NCBI GenBank assembly: GCA_015075325.1
Contig: JABTUP010000002.1
Coordinates: 186,001 to 250,000, forward strand
DNA length: 64,000 nt
Source of the DNA: Flavobacteriales bacterium
GTDB taxonomy: Bacteria > Bacteroidota > Bacteroidia > Flavobacteriales_E > Vicingaceae
Direction: 5' to 3'
Part shown: piece after piece, positions 25,973 to 35,294 of the stretch
Position numbering within the stretch: position 1 is the stretch's first letter
Layout of the letters: every line of letters starts with the position of its first letter
Position numbers and translations under genes: made by a program
The notes under the pieces: generated by a model
What the model was told of the DNA's origin: nothing
Database searches by the model: none
The model's input: only the letters and a program-made list of their open reading frames with translations

Positions 25973-27286
25973 ATGAGCAACATTGTAGCAATAGTAGGAC
26001 GTCCGAATGTAGGAAAATCTACCCTTTTTAACAGATTAACCGAAAGCAGACAAGCCATTGTTGACGAAGCAAGTGGTGTTACTCGTGATAGGCATTACGG
26101 AAAAGTGGATTGGAATGGTAAGGAATTTACATTAATCGACACTGGTGGATACATTAAGGGGTCGGACGATATTTTTGAAGAGGAAATCCGTAAACAAGTA
26201 CTTATTGCTATTGACGAAGCTGATTTAATAATTTTTGTGGTTGATGTAACCAGTGGATTAACCGACCTCGACCAACAAGTTGCCAATGTATTAAGAAGAT
26301 CAAAAAAGAAAATAGTATTGGTTTCAAATAAAGTTGATAACAGTGGTCGAATTCCAGAATCGAGTATTTTTTACCGATTAGGAATTGCCAACGAAATACA
26401 TCATGTTTCGGCTATTAGTGGAAGTGGAACTGGCGAACTGCTTGATGAAATTGTTGCAAACCTAGATGATAATCCAGTTAGTGAAGACCAGGAAGATGGC
26501 TTATTAAAATTAGCGATTGTTGGTCGACCAAATGTTGGTAAATCGTCGTTAACCAATGCATTATTGGGCAAAGATCAAAACATAGTAACCAATATTGCTG
26601 GAACAACAAGAGATGCCGTTGCAACACGTTTTAACGCATTTGGTTTCGATATGCAAATTATTGATACAGCGGGATTAAGAAAGAAAACAAAAGTTGAAGA
26701 AGACATTGAGTTTTACTCCGTAATGCGTTCGATAAGAGCCATCGAAAATGCTGATGTTTGTTTGTTAATGATTGAAGCTAACGAAGGAATTATGGCTCAA
26801 GATTTAAATGTGTTAAACCTTGCTATAAAAAACAAAAAAGGATTAGTAATTGTGGTAAACAAGTGGGATATAGTTGAAAAAGAAAGCAATACCGCAAAAG
26901 CCTACGAAGAAGCCATAAAACAACGTATTGCTCCGTTTACAGATGTTCCAATTGTTTTTACTTCAGTAATTAAAAAACAACGTATTCTTAAAGCACTTGA
27001 AGAAGTAGTAAAAGTTTACGAAAACAGAACCCGAAAAATACCAACTTCAAAACTTAACAATGTAATGTTAGATGTGGTTGCAAAAAACCCACCACCAGCT
27101 ATTAAAGGAAAATACATCAAGATTAAGTTTGTTAATCAACTACCTACACTTGCTCCAACCTTTGTGTTTTACTGTAATTTACCACAATACGTAAAAGAAC
27201 CTTACAAGCGGTTTTTAGAAAATAAAATACGCGAAAACTTCGATTATACTGGTGTGCCGATTCAAATTTTTATGAGAAAGAAATAA
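25973..27286 (+). CDS. der: Ribosome biogenesis GTPase Der (EngA)
   Basis: The 437-residue protein has the tandem GTPase arrangement unique to Der: first G domain with [14 protein letters not shown] (residues about 8-21) and DTGGYI, second with [16 protein letters not shown] (about 180-195) and [12 protein letters not shown] and NKWD are the base-recognition motifs. A C-terminal KH-like domain (about 355-437) ends [11 protein letters not shown]. It acts in 50S subunit assembly. An intrinsic terminator follows immediately. Confidence 0.95.
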   Translation: MSNIVAIVGRPNVGKSTLFNRLTESRQAIVDEASGVTRDRHYGKVDWNGKEFTLIDTGGYIKGSDDIFEEEIRKQVLIAIDEADLIIFVVDVTSGLTDLDQQVANVLRRSKKKIVLVSNKVDNSGRIPESSIFYRLGIANEIHHVSAISGSGTGELLDEIVANLDDNPVSEDQEDGLLKLAIVGRPNVGKSSLTNALLGKDQNIVTNIAGTTRDAVATRFNAFGFDMQIIDTAGLRKKTKVEEDIEFYSVMRSIRAIENADVCLLMIEANEGIMAQDLNVLNLAIKNKKGLVIVVNKWDIVEKESNTAKAYEEAIKQRIAPFTDVPIVFTSVIKKQRILKALEEVVKVYENRTRKIPTSKLNNVMLDVVAKNPPPAIKGKYIKIKFVNQLPTLAPTFVFYCNLPQYVKEPYKRFLENKIRENFDYTGVPIQIFMRKK

Positions 27287-27289
27287 CTA

Positions 27290-27320
27290 GAAGTAAAGCT
27301 TTTTAAAAAAGCTTTGCTTC
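27290..27320 (+). terminator. Intrinsic terminator after der
   Basis: A 15-bp stem (GAAGTAAAGCTTTTT pairing with AAAAAGCTTTGCTTC, one G-T pair) lies three bases after the der stop, followed by TTTATAAAAT. Confidence 0.75.
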
Positions 27321-27342
27321 TTTATAAAATTCTTGAAGATAG

Positions 27343-27693
27343 ATGAAAATATTCGTTACCGTTTCCATGCTTATTGTTTCCAATGTTTTTATGACTATTG
27401 CTTGGTATGGTCATTTAAAATGGTTTAACAAATGGAACTTGCTTTGGGTTATTTTAATCAGCTGGAGTTTTGCTTTGGTTGAATACATGTTTCAAGTTCC
27501 TGCAAACAAAATAGGATTTGAAGGCAACAACGGGCCTTTTAGCTTGGTTCAATTAAAAGTCATTCAAGAAGTTATTACTTTAATTATTTTTTCTGCATTT
27601 TCTGTTTTGGTGTTTAACACAAAAATTACCACCAATCACATCATTGGATTCTGTTTTTTAATACTTGCCGTTTATTTTATTTTTAAAAAATAG
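27343..27693 (+). CDS. DUF486 (DMT-like) small membrane protein
   Basis: The 116-residue protein has four predicted membrane helices and matches the DUF486 family: FMTIAWYGHLKW near residue 20, the central SWSFALVEYMFQVPANKIGF motif (about 48-67) and FSLVQLKVIQEVITLIIF (about 73-90). It is a short drug/metabolite-transporter-like protein of unknown substrate. It starts only 22 bases after the der terminator, so it likely has its own promoter or relies on read-through. Confidence 0.85.
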   Translation: MKIFVTVSMLIVSNVFMTIAWYGHLKWFNKWNLLWVILISWSFALVEYMFQVPANKIGFEGNNGPFSLVQLKVIQEVITLIIFSAFSVLVFNTKITTNHIIGFCFLILAVYFIFKK

Positions 27694-27749
27694 CTTATTA
27701 TTATTGAAGTCTTAAAATTAGTTCCGTTTACAATTAATTGTATCCACAA

Positions 27750-27781
27750 TTGCTTTCCAACAAAGAGTTTAACTACTTTTG
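27750..27781 (+). promoter_or_regulatory. Probable promoter of the lipoprotein gene
   Basis: TTG at 27750-27752, a 21-base spacer and TACTTTTG at 27774-27781 fit the Bacteroidota consensus apart from a slightly long spacer. The ATG follows 11 bases later. Confidence 0.55.
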
Positions 27782-27792
27782 GTAAAACTGAT

Positions 27793-28206
27793 ATGAAAGC
27801 TAAAAACACAATCTTTTATTATTTGAGTTTATATGTATTGTTGATGCTACTTTTTTCGTGTAGCACAACAAAAAAGGAAGCAGTTAAAACTGTTCCTGAA
27901 AATTGCATCACATCAAAAATAAAATTTAGGTTAGCAAACTTTGATAAACAAGGTCTTTTAAGAGAAGATGATTTAAAAAATCCGATTGATTACGAGTTTT
28001 GTATTCCAAACACACCCGAAGCACTAAATAAGATTAATGAAATTGATTCGAGCATTAAACCAACCAAAAGCAAAGGCAGAACAAAATGCAATGACGATTA
28101 TGTGTTAATGATGGGAAACAGCTATGGAAAAGACATTAAAAAAATATTATGTACTCTATCTCAATTAGACTTTGTCACTGAAATAAATCGGGTTTATTGG
28201 GAATAA
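27793..28206 (+). CDS. Small putative lipoprotein of unknown function
   Basis: The 137-residue product starts with a hydrophobic signal (about residues 6-21) that ends in LLFSCS, a lipobox placing the acylated Cys at residue 23. The mature part is about 115 residues and mixed in charge. It has four further Cys residues (NCITS, EFCIPN, TKCNDD, ILCTLS) that could form two disulphides in the periplasm. I recognise no domain. Its end overlaps open frame upstream of the carboxypeptidase gene but not that gene's likely start. Confidence 0.72.
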   Translation: MKAKNTIFYYLSLYVLLMLLFSCSTTKKEAVKTVPENCITSKIKFRLANFDKQGLLREDDLKNPIDYEFCIPNTPEALNKINEIDSSIKPTKSKGRTKCNDDYVLMMGNSYGKDIKKILCTLSQLDFVTEINRVYWE

Positions 28207-28262
28207 ATATAAAAAAGATGAACACGAAGTCTCACGAATACAAAAATTTAAGATTAAAAATA

Positions 28263-30674
28263 ATGAGTAACAAATCAATTCTAATCGCAATTCTAATTTC
28301 TATAACTACAATTGCATCAGCTCAACAAAACGAAGTTTATAGTAAAGCCCGAATTTATTATAATACTCCCGAAGATTTTCAAAAATTAATGCAAAGTGGA
28401 ATTGCTATGGATCATGGCAAACACAAAAAAGGTGTATTTTTTGAAAGCGATTTTTCGGCTTCAGAAATTAGTATAGCTCAAAGTTTAGGTGCAACAGTTG
28501 AAATTCTTATTGATGATGTTCAACAATTTTATGTTGAACGAAATAAAACCAATCAACCCTCGGTTTTAAAAAATGCAACTTGCTCTGGTTCTGGCGGAGG
28601 AACTCCTTCTTATACTAACCCAAGCAACTACAACCATGGTTCTATGGGAGGTTTTTTAACCTATGCCGAAGTAATGCAAGAAATTGATAGCATGGCTTTA
28701 TTGTACCCAAATTTGATTACTACAAAAGCTCCAATCGACACTTTTACTACTCACGAAGGCAGAAACTTATTTTGGGTACGAATGTCGGATAATGCCAATA
28801 TTAACGAAAATGAACCTGAAATTTTATTTGATGCTGTTCATCATGCCAGAGAGGCAATTTCAATTCATCAAATGATTTATTACATGTGGTATTTATTAGA
28901 AAATTATGCAACAGACCCAAAAATTCAAGCTATTGTGGATAATACCGAATTGTATTTTGTTCCGTTTGTTAACCCTGATGGATTTTTATACAACGAAACA
29001 ACCAGTCCGAACGGTGGTGGAATGTGGAGAAAAAACAGAAGAGTTCATGGAAATGGCGATTTTGGTGTAGATAACAACAGAAACTATGAATTTACTGATG
29101 GGGCGAATGGTGCCACTTGGGGAACTGTTGGAATTTCACACGCTACAAATAGCGACGTACACTGTGGTCCTTATGCATTTTCGGAACCAGAAAACAACGC
29201 CATGCGATGGTTTGTAGAACAACACGATTTTAAATTAGCATTAAATTTTCATTCATACAGCAATTTACTGCTTTATCCTTATGGATTTGAAACAGGTAGA
29301 TATTGCCCAGACGATAACATATTTAAAGCTATTTCAGACGAAATGGTTGCCGAAAATAACTTTGCTAACTCTCCAGGTTGGGCTCTTTATGAAACATCAG
29401 GTGGGTCAGACGACTGGATGTATGGAGAAACACAAAATCACAACAAAATATTTTCCTTTACTCCAGAAATTGGAACTGCAACTCAAGGTTTTTGGCCCAT
29501 TGAAGCCGATATCGACCCACTTTGCCAAGGCATGATGCACCTCAACTTAACAGCTGCACATTTAGTTAATAATTATGCCATAGTAGAAGATTTACAACCG
29601 TTAATGATTGAAAATCAAACAGGGTTTTTATACTACAATATTGAGCGGTTGGGATTAACAGGTTCAGGCGATTTTACTGTTACTATTACTCCCGTTACAT
29701 CAAATATTCAAAGTGTTGGAAGTTCAAATACACACACAAGCATGAGCTTGCCACAACTACTACTAGATTCGATAAGTTATACTTTAAATCCATCAATTAA
29801 TACTGGCGATTTGATTACTTACGTCATTTCAGTTGATAATGGCTTATTTGTGCAAAACGACACCATAACCAAAACTTATGGAACTCAACAAACCATTTTA
29901 ACAGATAATGCAAACAATCTTACCAATTGGACAGTTTCTCAAACATGGAACACTACTACAACTAGTTTTTATTCCCCCTCAAGTTCAATAACCGATTCTC
30001 CTTCAGGAAACTATGCCAACAACATAAATAAAATCATTACGCTTACAAATGCAATTGATTTAAGTAATGCAGTATCTGCAAACCTATCGTTTTATGCAAA
30101 ATGGGCTATTGAAGCAGGTTGGGATTATGTTCAGGTAGAAGTTTCTACCAACAATGGAGCTAGCTGGGAACCTCAATGTGGAAAATACACAAAACCAGGA
30201 AACTCCGACCAAGATAATAATAAACCACTTTATGATGGTTATCAATCTACTTGGGTTCTTGAGGAAATTGATTTGAGCCAATATTTAAATCAAAACATTA
30301 AAATTCGTTTTCAAATTGTTTCTGATGGAGGTGTAACCGATGATGGTTTTTATTTTGATGATTTAAAAGTGAATGTTGTTTATGGTTCTACTGGAATTGA
30401 AAACTTAACTGAAAATGGTGCTTTTCTTGGTAATAGCTATCCTAATCCCACTAAAAACAATGCAACAATAAATTATGTTTTACCTAAAAATACTTCTTCT
30501 GCATTTTTAGTGTTAACCAACACCTTAGGGCAAGTTATAAGCAAAACTCCCATTACAACCGAAAAAAACAAAATAACTATTTCTACTAATTTATTAGAAC
30601 AAGGTATTTACTTCTATTACATTGAAAGTAATGACAATAGGACTTCAAGTAAAAAAATGATGGTTTTAAAATAG
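28263..30674 (+). CDS. M14 zinc carboxypeptidase with T9SS type A sorting domain
   Basis: ATG 28263 yields a signal peptide (MSNKSILIAILISITTIASA); the frame is open further upstream without a better start. The catalytic domain (about residues 120-450) has zinc ligands in DAVHHAREAIS (His and Glu) and LNFHSYSN (His). It also has substrate-binding PFVNPDGF, MWRKNRR and GVDNNRNYEF, and the catalytic Glu in FTPEIGT. A jelly-roll-like domain follows (about 560-720, DFYFDDLKV-like strands), then a C-terminal type A sorting domain (NSYPNPTKNNATINYVL, TNTLGQVISK, EQGIYFYYIE). It is a secreted peptidase delivered by the T9SS, in keeping with the sortase genes at 10-17 kb. Confidence 0.92.
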   Translation: MSNKSILIAILISITTIASAQQNEVYSKARIYYNTPEDFQKLMQSGIAMDHGKHKKGVFFESDFSASEISIAQSLGATVEILIDDVQQFYVERNKTNQPSVLKNATCSGSGGGTPSYTNPSNYNHGSMGGFLTYAEVMQEIDSMALLYPNLITTKAPIDTFTTHEGRNLFWVRMSDNANINENEPEILFDAVHHAREAISIHQMIYYMWYLLENYATDPKIQAIVDNTELYFVPFVNPDGFLYNETTSPNGGGMWRKNRRVHGNGDFGVDNNRNYEFTDGANGATWGTVGISHATNSDVHCGPYAFSEPENNAMRWFVEQHDFKLALNFHSYSNLLLYPYGFETGRYCPDDNIFKAISDEMVAENNFANSPGWALYETSGGSDDWMYGETQNHNKIFSFTPEIGTATQGFWPIEADIDPLCQGMMHLNLTAAHLVNNYAIVEDLQPLMIENQTGFLYYNIERLGLTGSGDFTVTITPVTSNIQSVGSSNTHTSMSLPQLLLDSISYTLNPSINTGDLITYVISVDNGLFVQNDTITKTYGTQQTILTDNANNLTNWTVSQTWNTTTTSFYSPSSSITDSPSGNYANNINKIITLTNAIDLSNAVSANLSFYAKWAIEAGWDYVQVEVSTNNGASWEPQCGKYTKPGNSDQDNNKPLYDGYQSTWVLEEIDLSQYLNQNIKIRFQIVSDGGVTDDGFYFDDLKVNVVYGSTGIENLTENGAFLGNSYPNPTKNNATINYVLPKNTSSAFLVLTNTLGQVISKTPITTEKNKITISTNLLEQGIYFYYIESNDNRTSSKKMMVLK

Positions 30675-30817
30675 CCGTATTATTTCAACAAAACTTATTG
30701 TTTTTGTATATCTTTAGAAAATGAAAAAATTAACATTGCCTAAATCCACAATTGGTTATTTTAATTTATATTTGTTCGTTAATAATATTTAATCACTTAT
30801 TTAAAATAATTAAAATT

Positions 30818-30976
30818 ATGAAACTAAAAGCAATTTTAAAAAAAGAAAAAAAAAATTCTAAGACTAACTTTCAAAAGTTAGACCAAAAACAATCAGAGAA
30901 AATAATTGGAGGAAAAAGTGGAGATATTGAAATAACTGAATATAGAAATGGTGATGCTACCGTTAAAAATTCATAG
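30818..30976 (+). CDS. Small peptide with a double-glycine leader (RiPP/bacteriocin-like precursor)
   Basis: ATG 30818 gives 52 residues. Residues 1-32 look like a Bacteroidota double-glycine leader: basic N-terminus (MKLKAILKKEKK), then FQKLDQKQSEKIIGG with Leu and Ile at the positions used for recognition by peptidase-containing ABC transporters. Cleavage after Gly32 would release a 20-residue core beginning KSGDIEITEY, which is rich in Glu, Asp, Thr and Asn and has no Cys. A longer frame from 30752 is rejected because it adds a membrane-like segment ahead of this leader. No transporter or modification enzyme is encoded nearby. A strong terminator follows, consistent with a real monocistronic gene. 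Confidence 0.65.
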   Translation: MKLKAILKKEKKNSKTNFQKLDQKQSEKIIGGKSGDIEITEYRNGDATVKNS

Positions 30977-30996
30977 TTAGTTTTTTTCTACTCTTT

Positions 30997-31034
30997 AGGA
31001 GTTACATAGCAAATGTAACTCCTATTTTATTTTT
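30997..31034 (+). terminator. Intrinsic terminator after the double-glycine peptide gene
   Basis: A perfect 11-bp stem (AGGAGTTACAT / ATGTAACTCCT, 5-base loop) is followed by ATTTTATTTTT. Confidence 0.87.
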
Positions 31035-31173
31035 AAACTTTCCTTTTTTAATTGCCATGATATTTTAATTATTTAAATAAGTCCATTTTAACTGCTAATA
31101 AATTATAATAATTACACTTAATCTTAAAATTATTTTTAAACGTATAAAGTGTTTTTATACAAAAAGATTCTAA

Positions 31174-31341
31174 TATGAATTGTTAATTTCCATTCAACAT
31201 CTTAGCATGGACGAACAGCGAGTAGAACTAAATTCGAATTTCCATAATTGGAAAAAAGATTTAGAACAAGTAGATGACATCTTTATTATTGGCGTTAGAG
31301 TGCAATCTAGTAAACCTTTCAAAAAATATTTTAAAACATGA
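31174..31341 (+). pseudogene. C-terminal remnant of a SpoIIE/PP2C-type phosphatase
   Basis: After an in-frame stop at 31171 an open stretch of about 55 codons contains HLSMDEQRVELNSNFHNWKKD and LEQVDDIFIIGVRV. This order (short acidic helix, Asn-Trp-Lys, Glu-Gln-Val-Asp-Asp, then a hydrophobic Val-Ile-Gly-Val strand) is the usual C-terminus of Bacteroidota response proteins with SpoIIE phosphatase domains. The rest of the phosphatase is absent, so this is a 3' remnant. It sits just before a cNMP-binding protein. Bases 31035-31173 hold nothing I recognise. Confidence 0.55.
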
Positions 31342-31410
31342 CACAAATCATTTTTCAACAATTCGATTTCGAGTAGCTTTACTCTTACAATTAGAGTGAA
31401 CCTTTGAGTT

Positions 31411-31821
31411 TTGAATAGAAAAAAAATAAATACCTTATCGCTAGATTTAATTAATCGAATTAAGTCGATTGCCAAAAACGACACCTCTTTAAATAAAGGA
31501 GAATTATTGTTTAAAGAAGGCGATAAGAATGAATACATTTATTTGATTGAAAAAGGAGAAGTAGCATTAGTTAAAAAAAACAACAATAAAAATGTTGAAG
31601 TAATGAACCAACACGAAGGCGAAATTGTTGGTATCGACTTAATTTTTAACGAAAAAGAGTGTGAATATACTGCTCTTGTTACCGAACCCACTAAACTTTA
31701 CAAAGTTTTAATTTCTGATTTTAAAGATTTCTTGTCTCTCAACAACAATTCGTCTTTAGAATTATTAAAATACATCAGTTCATTAATTAACAAAATGGAA
31801 AACCAAGCAGTTAACGGTTAA
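31411..31821 (+). CDS. Stand-alone cyclic-nucleotide-binding-domain protein
   Basis: The 136-residue protein is a single Crp-like beta-roll: KGELLFKEGDKNEYIYLIEKGEVAL (about residues 29-53), then VMNQHEGEIVGIDLIFNEKE and TEPTKLYKVLISDFKDFL, ending in a helix. The DNA-binding helix-turn-helix of Crp is missing. The canonical Arg of the phosphate-binding cassette is not evident, so nucleotide binding is uncertain. The start must be TTG (31411), as a stop lies two codons upstream and the next Met is deep in the domain. It overlaps convergent ddl by 4 bases. It may once have worked with the phosphatase whose remnant lies just upstream. Confidence 0.7.
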   Translation: MNRKKINTLSLDLINRIKSIAKNDTSLNKGELLFKEGDKNEYIYLIEKGEVALVKKNNNKNVEVMNQHEGEIVGIDLIFNEKECEYTALVTEPTKLYKVLISDFKDFLSLNNNSSLELLKYISSLINKMENQAVNG

Positions 31822-32798
31822 CCTTTTTGACTAAAAGCAACATCAATTACATCATTAAACAAATCTTTTAAAGCAATGCCTTCATAAGCTGCTTGCTGAG
31901 GAATAATACTTTGTGCCGACTGACCAGGAACGGTATTAATTTCGATTAAATGTGGTTCTTCATTTACAACAATGTAATCTATTCTACAAATACCCGATAA
32001 ACCTAAAATTTCGTATGCTTTTTGTGTAGTTTGTTTAATCTTTCTTTCAATAACTGTAGGCAATTCGGCAGGTGTAACTTCTTTCGATTCGCCAGCATAT
32101 TTGGCATTAAAATCAAAAAACTCGTTGTTAGAAATAATCTCCGTTATTGGCAATACCTTAATGCCGTTTTTTCCCTTAAAAATACCGTTGGTAAACTCCC
32201 TGCCTTGTAAAAAAGATTCAATAATGGCTTGCGAACCATGTGTTATAGCTAAGTTTATCGCATCTTTTAATTGCGAAGCTTCTTTTACTTTGGTTACTCC
32301 AAAACTACTACCTCCGTCGGCTGGTTTAACAAAACAAGGCAATCCTACTTTTGCTAAAATAGCCTGTTCGTTAATTACTTCGTTTTTTCTTACTAAAACT
32401 GCTTCTGCAACAGGAATATCAAAGTTTTTAAGGAATTGATTGCAAACAAATTTATTGAATGTAACTGTTGATGTTAACTGATTACATGTGGTGTAAGGTA
32501 TAGTTAACATGTCAAAATAAGCCTGTAATTTACCATCTTCACCTGGAGTTCCGTGTATCACAATAAAAGCCAACTCAAAAGTTATTTTATTGCCTTTATG
32601 CTCTATCGAAAAATCATTACGATTTACCTCTACTTTGCCTCCATCAACAAAAGCAAACCAACCTTCTTCGTCAATTCTAACTTTTATAGGGTTATACTTT
32701 TCTCTATCAATGTGTTGAAAAACGGTTTCAGCACTTCTTAATGAAATTACTTTCTCGTGGCTGTAACCACCTTCTAACACGGCAATATTTTTTATCAT
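31818..32798 (-). CDS. ddl: D-alanine--D-alanine ligase
   Basis: Start ATG 32798 (MIKNIAVLEGGYSHEKVISL) is chosen over the longer frame because it sets the family's N-terminal GG-S motif. The 326-residue ATP-grasp enzyme joins two D-Ala for peptidoglycan. It has FIVIHGTPGEDGKLQAYFDML (about residues 72-92), LPCFVKPADGGSSFGVTKV and the metal-binding LIEINTVPGQS near the C-terminus. Length is normal. It is divergent from the glycosyltransferase gene at 32921. Confidence 0.92.
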   Translation of the reverse strand: MIKNIAVLEGGYSHEKVISLRSAETVFQHIDREKYNPIKVRIDEEGWFAFVDGGKVEVNRNDFSIEHKGNKITFELAFIVIHGTPGEDGKLQAYFDMLTIPYTTCNQLTSTVTFNKFVCNQFLKNFDIPVAEAVLVRKNEVINEQAILAKVGLPCFVKPADGGSSFGVTKVKEASQLKDAINLAITHGSQAIIESFLQGREFTNGIFKGKNGIKVLPITEIISNNEFFDFNAKYAGESKEVTPAELPTVIERKIKQTTQKAYEILGLSGICRIDYIVVNEEPHLIEINTVPGQSAQSIIPQQAAYEGIALKDLFNDVIDVAFSQKG

Positions 32799-32920
32799 TG
32801 TTTTTAAAAATTGGTAAATCAAATGTATTTAGATAATTGCATGTTCTAACTGTTCATCAAAATAAATATTCATACTCCAATGTTGATAGATTTAAGATAT
32901 TCAAGTAGCTTTACAATATC

Positions 32921-34027
32921 ATGAGCAAGGGCAAAATTATAGTTTCTGTTACCAACGATTTGGTTACCGACCAAAGGGTAAATCGTGTATGTAGCTCATT
33001 ATTAGCCTTAAATTTTGAAGTGCTTTTGGTTGGAAGAAAACTCAACAACTCGCTTCCAATTAATCGAAAATACCAAACCAAACGATTTTCCTTGTTATTT
33101 AATAAGGGATTTTTGTTTTATGCCAACTACAATATTCGGTTGTTCTTTTTCTTGTTATTTTCGAAATCTACCATTCTGTGGAGTAACGATTTAGATACTT
33201 TACCTGCCAATTACCTGGTTTCCAAACTAAAAGGTGTAAAATTGGTTTACGACAGCCACGAATATTTTACTGAAGTACCCGAATTGGTAAATCGACCACG
33301 AGTACAAAAAGTTTGGCAACAAATAGAAAAGTGGATATTTCCAAAGCTAAAAAATGTAATAACCGTTAGCAATGAAATTGCAAATGCTTACCACAACAAA
33401 TACCACGTAAAAAGTACTGTTATTCGAAACTTACCATTTAAAAACAAAACATTTTATAAAGTTAAAGACATTAAAAAGGAAGGTTATCATTTGGTTATTT
33501 ATCAAGGTTCGGTTAATGTAAACAGAGGCATTAAACCGTTGGTTAAAGCCATGAAATTTGTTGACAAAACAAAGCTTTACATTATTGGCGATGGCGATAT
33601 TTTTGATGAAATTGTTTCCATAGTTAGAACCTTAAACCTTGAAGATAAAGTAACCTTACTCGGAAAAATTCCATTTGAATTGTTGCCCCATTATACTTTC
33701 CAGGCAGATTTAGGTGTGAGTTTAGAAGAAAATGTAGGTTTAAATTACAAATACGCTTTGCCCAATAAGTTGTTCGATTACATCAACGCCGGATTGCCTG
33801 TTTTAACCTCAAACCTCCCTGAAATGGAAGCTGTTGTAAAAAAATATGAGATTGGCGAAACCATTTCTCTTGTTAATCCGAAAACAATTGCAGAAAAAAT
33901 AAATGAGTTGTTTAGCAATAAAGAAAAATTGAACATTTATGCACAGAATAGTTTAAAAGCAAAAGAAGAGTTGTGTTGGGAAAACGAAGAACAAAAGCTT
34001 CAGGATTTTGTTAACGAAATTAAATAA
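32921..34027 (+). CDS. Glycosyltransferase family 4 protein
   Basis: The 368-residue protein has the GT-B fold: N-terminal domain with SVTNDLVTDQRVNRVCSSL and VYDSHEYFTEVPEL (residues about 108-121), and a C-terminal nucleotide-sugar domain with YQGSVNVNRGIKPLVKA and KYALPNKLFDYINAGLPVL. The second carries the E/D-x7-E-like donor region seen in family 4. It would be a cytoplasmic retaining sugar transferase for a surface glycan; donor and acceptor cannot be told. Its 3' end overlaps the convergent GT2 gene by 28 bases. Confidence 0.87.
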   Translation: MSKGKIIVSVTNDLVTDQRVNRVCSSLLALNFEVLLVGRKLNNSLPINRKYQTKRFSLLFNKGFLFYANYNIRLFFFLLFSKSTILWSNDLDTLPANYLVSKLKGVKLVYDSHEYFTEVPELVNRPRVQKVWQQIEKWIFPKLKNVITVSNEIANAYHNKYHVKSTVIRNLPFKNKTFYKVKDIKKEGYHLVIYQGSVNVNRGIKPLVKAMKFVDKTKLYIIGDGDIFDEIVSIVRTLNLEDKVTLLGKIPFELLPHYTFQADLGVSLEENVGLNYKYALPNKLFDYINAGLPVLTSNLPEMEAVVKKYEIGETISLVNPKTIAEKINELFSNKEKLNIYAQNSLKAKEELCWENEEQKLQDFVNEIK

Positions 34028-34887
34028 CCCAGTTTATATAAATCGAACCACTTTAAGTTGGGCTTATCTTTCTTAAATTTTTCCTCTAACTTGTTTTTGT
34101 TCTTGTTGTAGTAACTTAATATTTTAGTCTCTAACCCTACTTTCTTTGCTAAGTTGTAAAATCGATACAATTTTACAGTTTTATCTACTTTGCCCGAATT
34201 TATCAATTGATGAAGATTTTTTATTCCCTCTTTTGTTTTTTGAAGATACTCATCAACACTTTCTAAACCAATGTGGCAAAGCGGATTATTGATGTGGTGA
34301 ATTACGATGTTTTTTTTCTTTAACTCAATACCAAACAACGTATCTTCATGTCCATAACCGACTAGTTTTTCATCCAATTGAATGGAAAGAAAGAGTGTTT
34401 TAGGAATCAAGAAATTATTGGTCATAAAAGAGTGATAAGGATTTCTTTCTCTTTCGGCAACTGAAATAGTTTCTCTATTTATGCCATACCACCATCTAAA
34501 AAAAAGATTCTTTTCCTTTGGAGGTTTACTCTCATAATTTCTCCCGCCATAAACCACGGTATTTGGTTTGGCATGCTTAAGGTAATTAACAATAAACTGC
34601 GATGAATTGGTTTTAGAGTCGCAATCTAAAAAAAGTAAGTATTCAAACTTGGCTTCTGTTGCTAATAAATTTCTAATTTTTGAACGACCAATATTTTGAG
34701 GTAATTCTATGTAAGTAACATTTGTAAACTTTTTCAACGATTGGTTTTTCAACTTAAATTCTTCATCAGAACCATCATCAAAACACAATATCTCAAAATC
34801 AAGTCCACAAGTTTTAGCTTGTTGTGATAAATCGGCAACAAAATTAGTTACATCAAAGTTGTATGTGGGAATTAAGATGGATAACAT
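34000..34887 (-). CDS. Glycosyltransferase family 2 protein
   Basis: The 295-residue protein has the GT-A fold: MLSILIPTYNFDV start, CFDDGSDEEFK (nucleotide-binding Asp pair, residues about 35-45), the LLFLDCDSKTN metal-binding Asp-x-Asp motif, and a C-terminal half with GYGHEDTLFGIELKKK, which is the acceptor-side Glu-Asp motif of galactosyl- and GalNAc-transferase-like members. No membrane anchor is visible. It converges on the GT4 gene with a 28-base overlap, so each reading frame constrains the other's last nine codons. Confidence 0.88.
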   Translation of the reverse strand: MLSILIPTYNFDVTNFVADLSQQAKTCGLDFEILCFDDGSDEEFKLKNQSLKKFTNVTYIELPQNIGRSKIRNLLATEAKFEYLLFLDCDSKTNSSQFIVNYLKHAKPNTVVYGGRNYESKPPKEKNLFFRWWYGINRETISVAERERNPYHSFMTNNFLIPKTLFLSIQLDEKLVGYGHEDTLFGIELKKKNIVIHHINNPLCHIGLESVDEYLQKTKEGIKNLHQLINSGKVDKTVKLYRFYNLAKKVGLETKILSYYNKNKNKLEEKFKKDKPNLKWFDLYKLGYLISLTKS

Positions 34888-34901
34888 CTATTGGTTGTTG
34901 G
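34888..34901. repeat. Short word-repeat tract upstream of the GT2 gene
   Basis: Between the four-helix-bundle gene and the GT2 gene the sequence runs CTATTGGTTGTTGG and the same style continues into the neighbouring 3' end (GCTACTTGTTACTAGTTTC). This belongs to the dispersed word family described under findings. Confidence 0.35.
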
Positions 34902-35294
34902 CTACTTGTTACTAGTTTCTTGTTTCTGTTGAATGCTACGTTCAATTGCTTGAATAAATAGGTTAAGCTTTTTTCCTAAAACATCGACTTTTTTATGAAG
35001 TTCTTCATACAATTCTTGATTTTTTAAAGATTCGGTTTCATAAAGTGTTTCCAAATGGTCTATGGTTTCATCGTTTGATGCAATTGAAAAAGTTAGAAAT
35101 CGAATATATTCAACCGTATATTTTCTTCTACCATAGCCTTCTACAATATTTGATCTAACCGATTTTGATGACCTTCTTATTTGACTTCCAACTTCGTATG
35201 TTTCAAATCTAGGAAGTTCAGTTAGTGTCATTTTATGAATAGCAATACTTATTTCTCTTGCTCTCTCCCATATCTCTAATTTCCTATAACTCAT
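34902..35294 (-). CDS. Four-helix-bundle protein (23S rRNA intervening-sequence type)
   Basis: The 130-residue protein matches the S23/four-helix-bundle family: start [20 protein letters not shown], the central [19 protein letters not shown] (about residues 58-76) and [23 protein letters not shown] (about 82-104). Family members were first found inside 23S rRNA intervening sequences, but most, like this one, lie elsewhere in the chromosome and their function is not known. It is unusual here in being bracketed on both sides by the word-repeat tracts, which suggests that it may have arrived with them. Confidence 0.88.
   Translation of the reverse strand: MSYRKLEIWERAREISIAIHKMTLTELPRFETYEVGSQIRRSSKSVRSNIVEGYGRRKYTVEYIRFLTFSIASNDETIDHLETLYETESLKNQELYEELHKKVDVLGKKLNLFIQAIERSIQQKQETSNK

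Noticed and set aside
30752-30817. Longer start for the double-glycine peptide
   Set aside because: It would add a 22-residue membrane-like segment in front of a normal GG leader.
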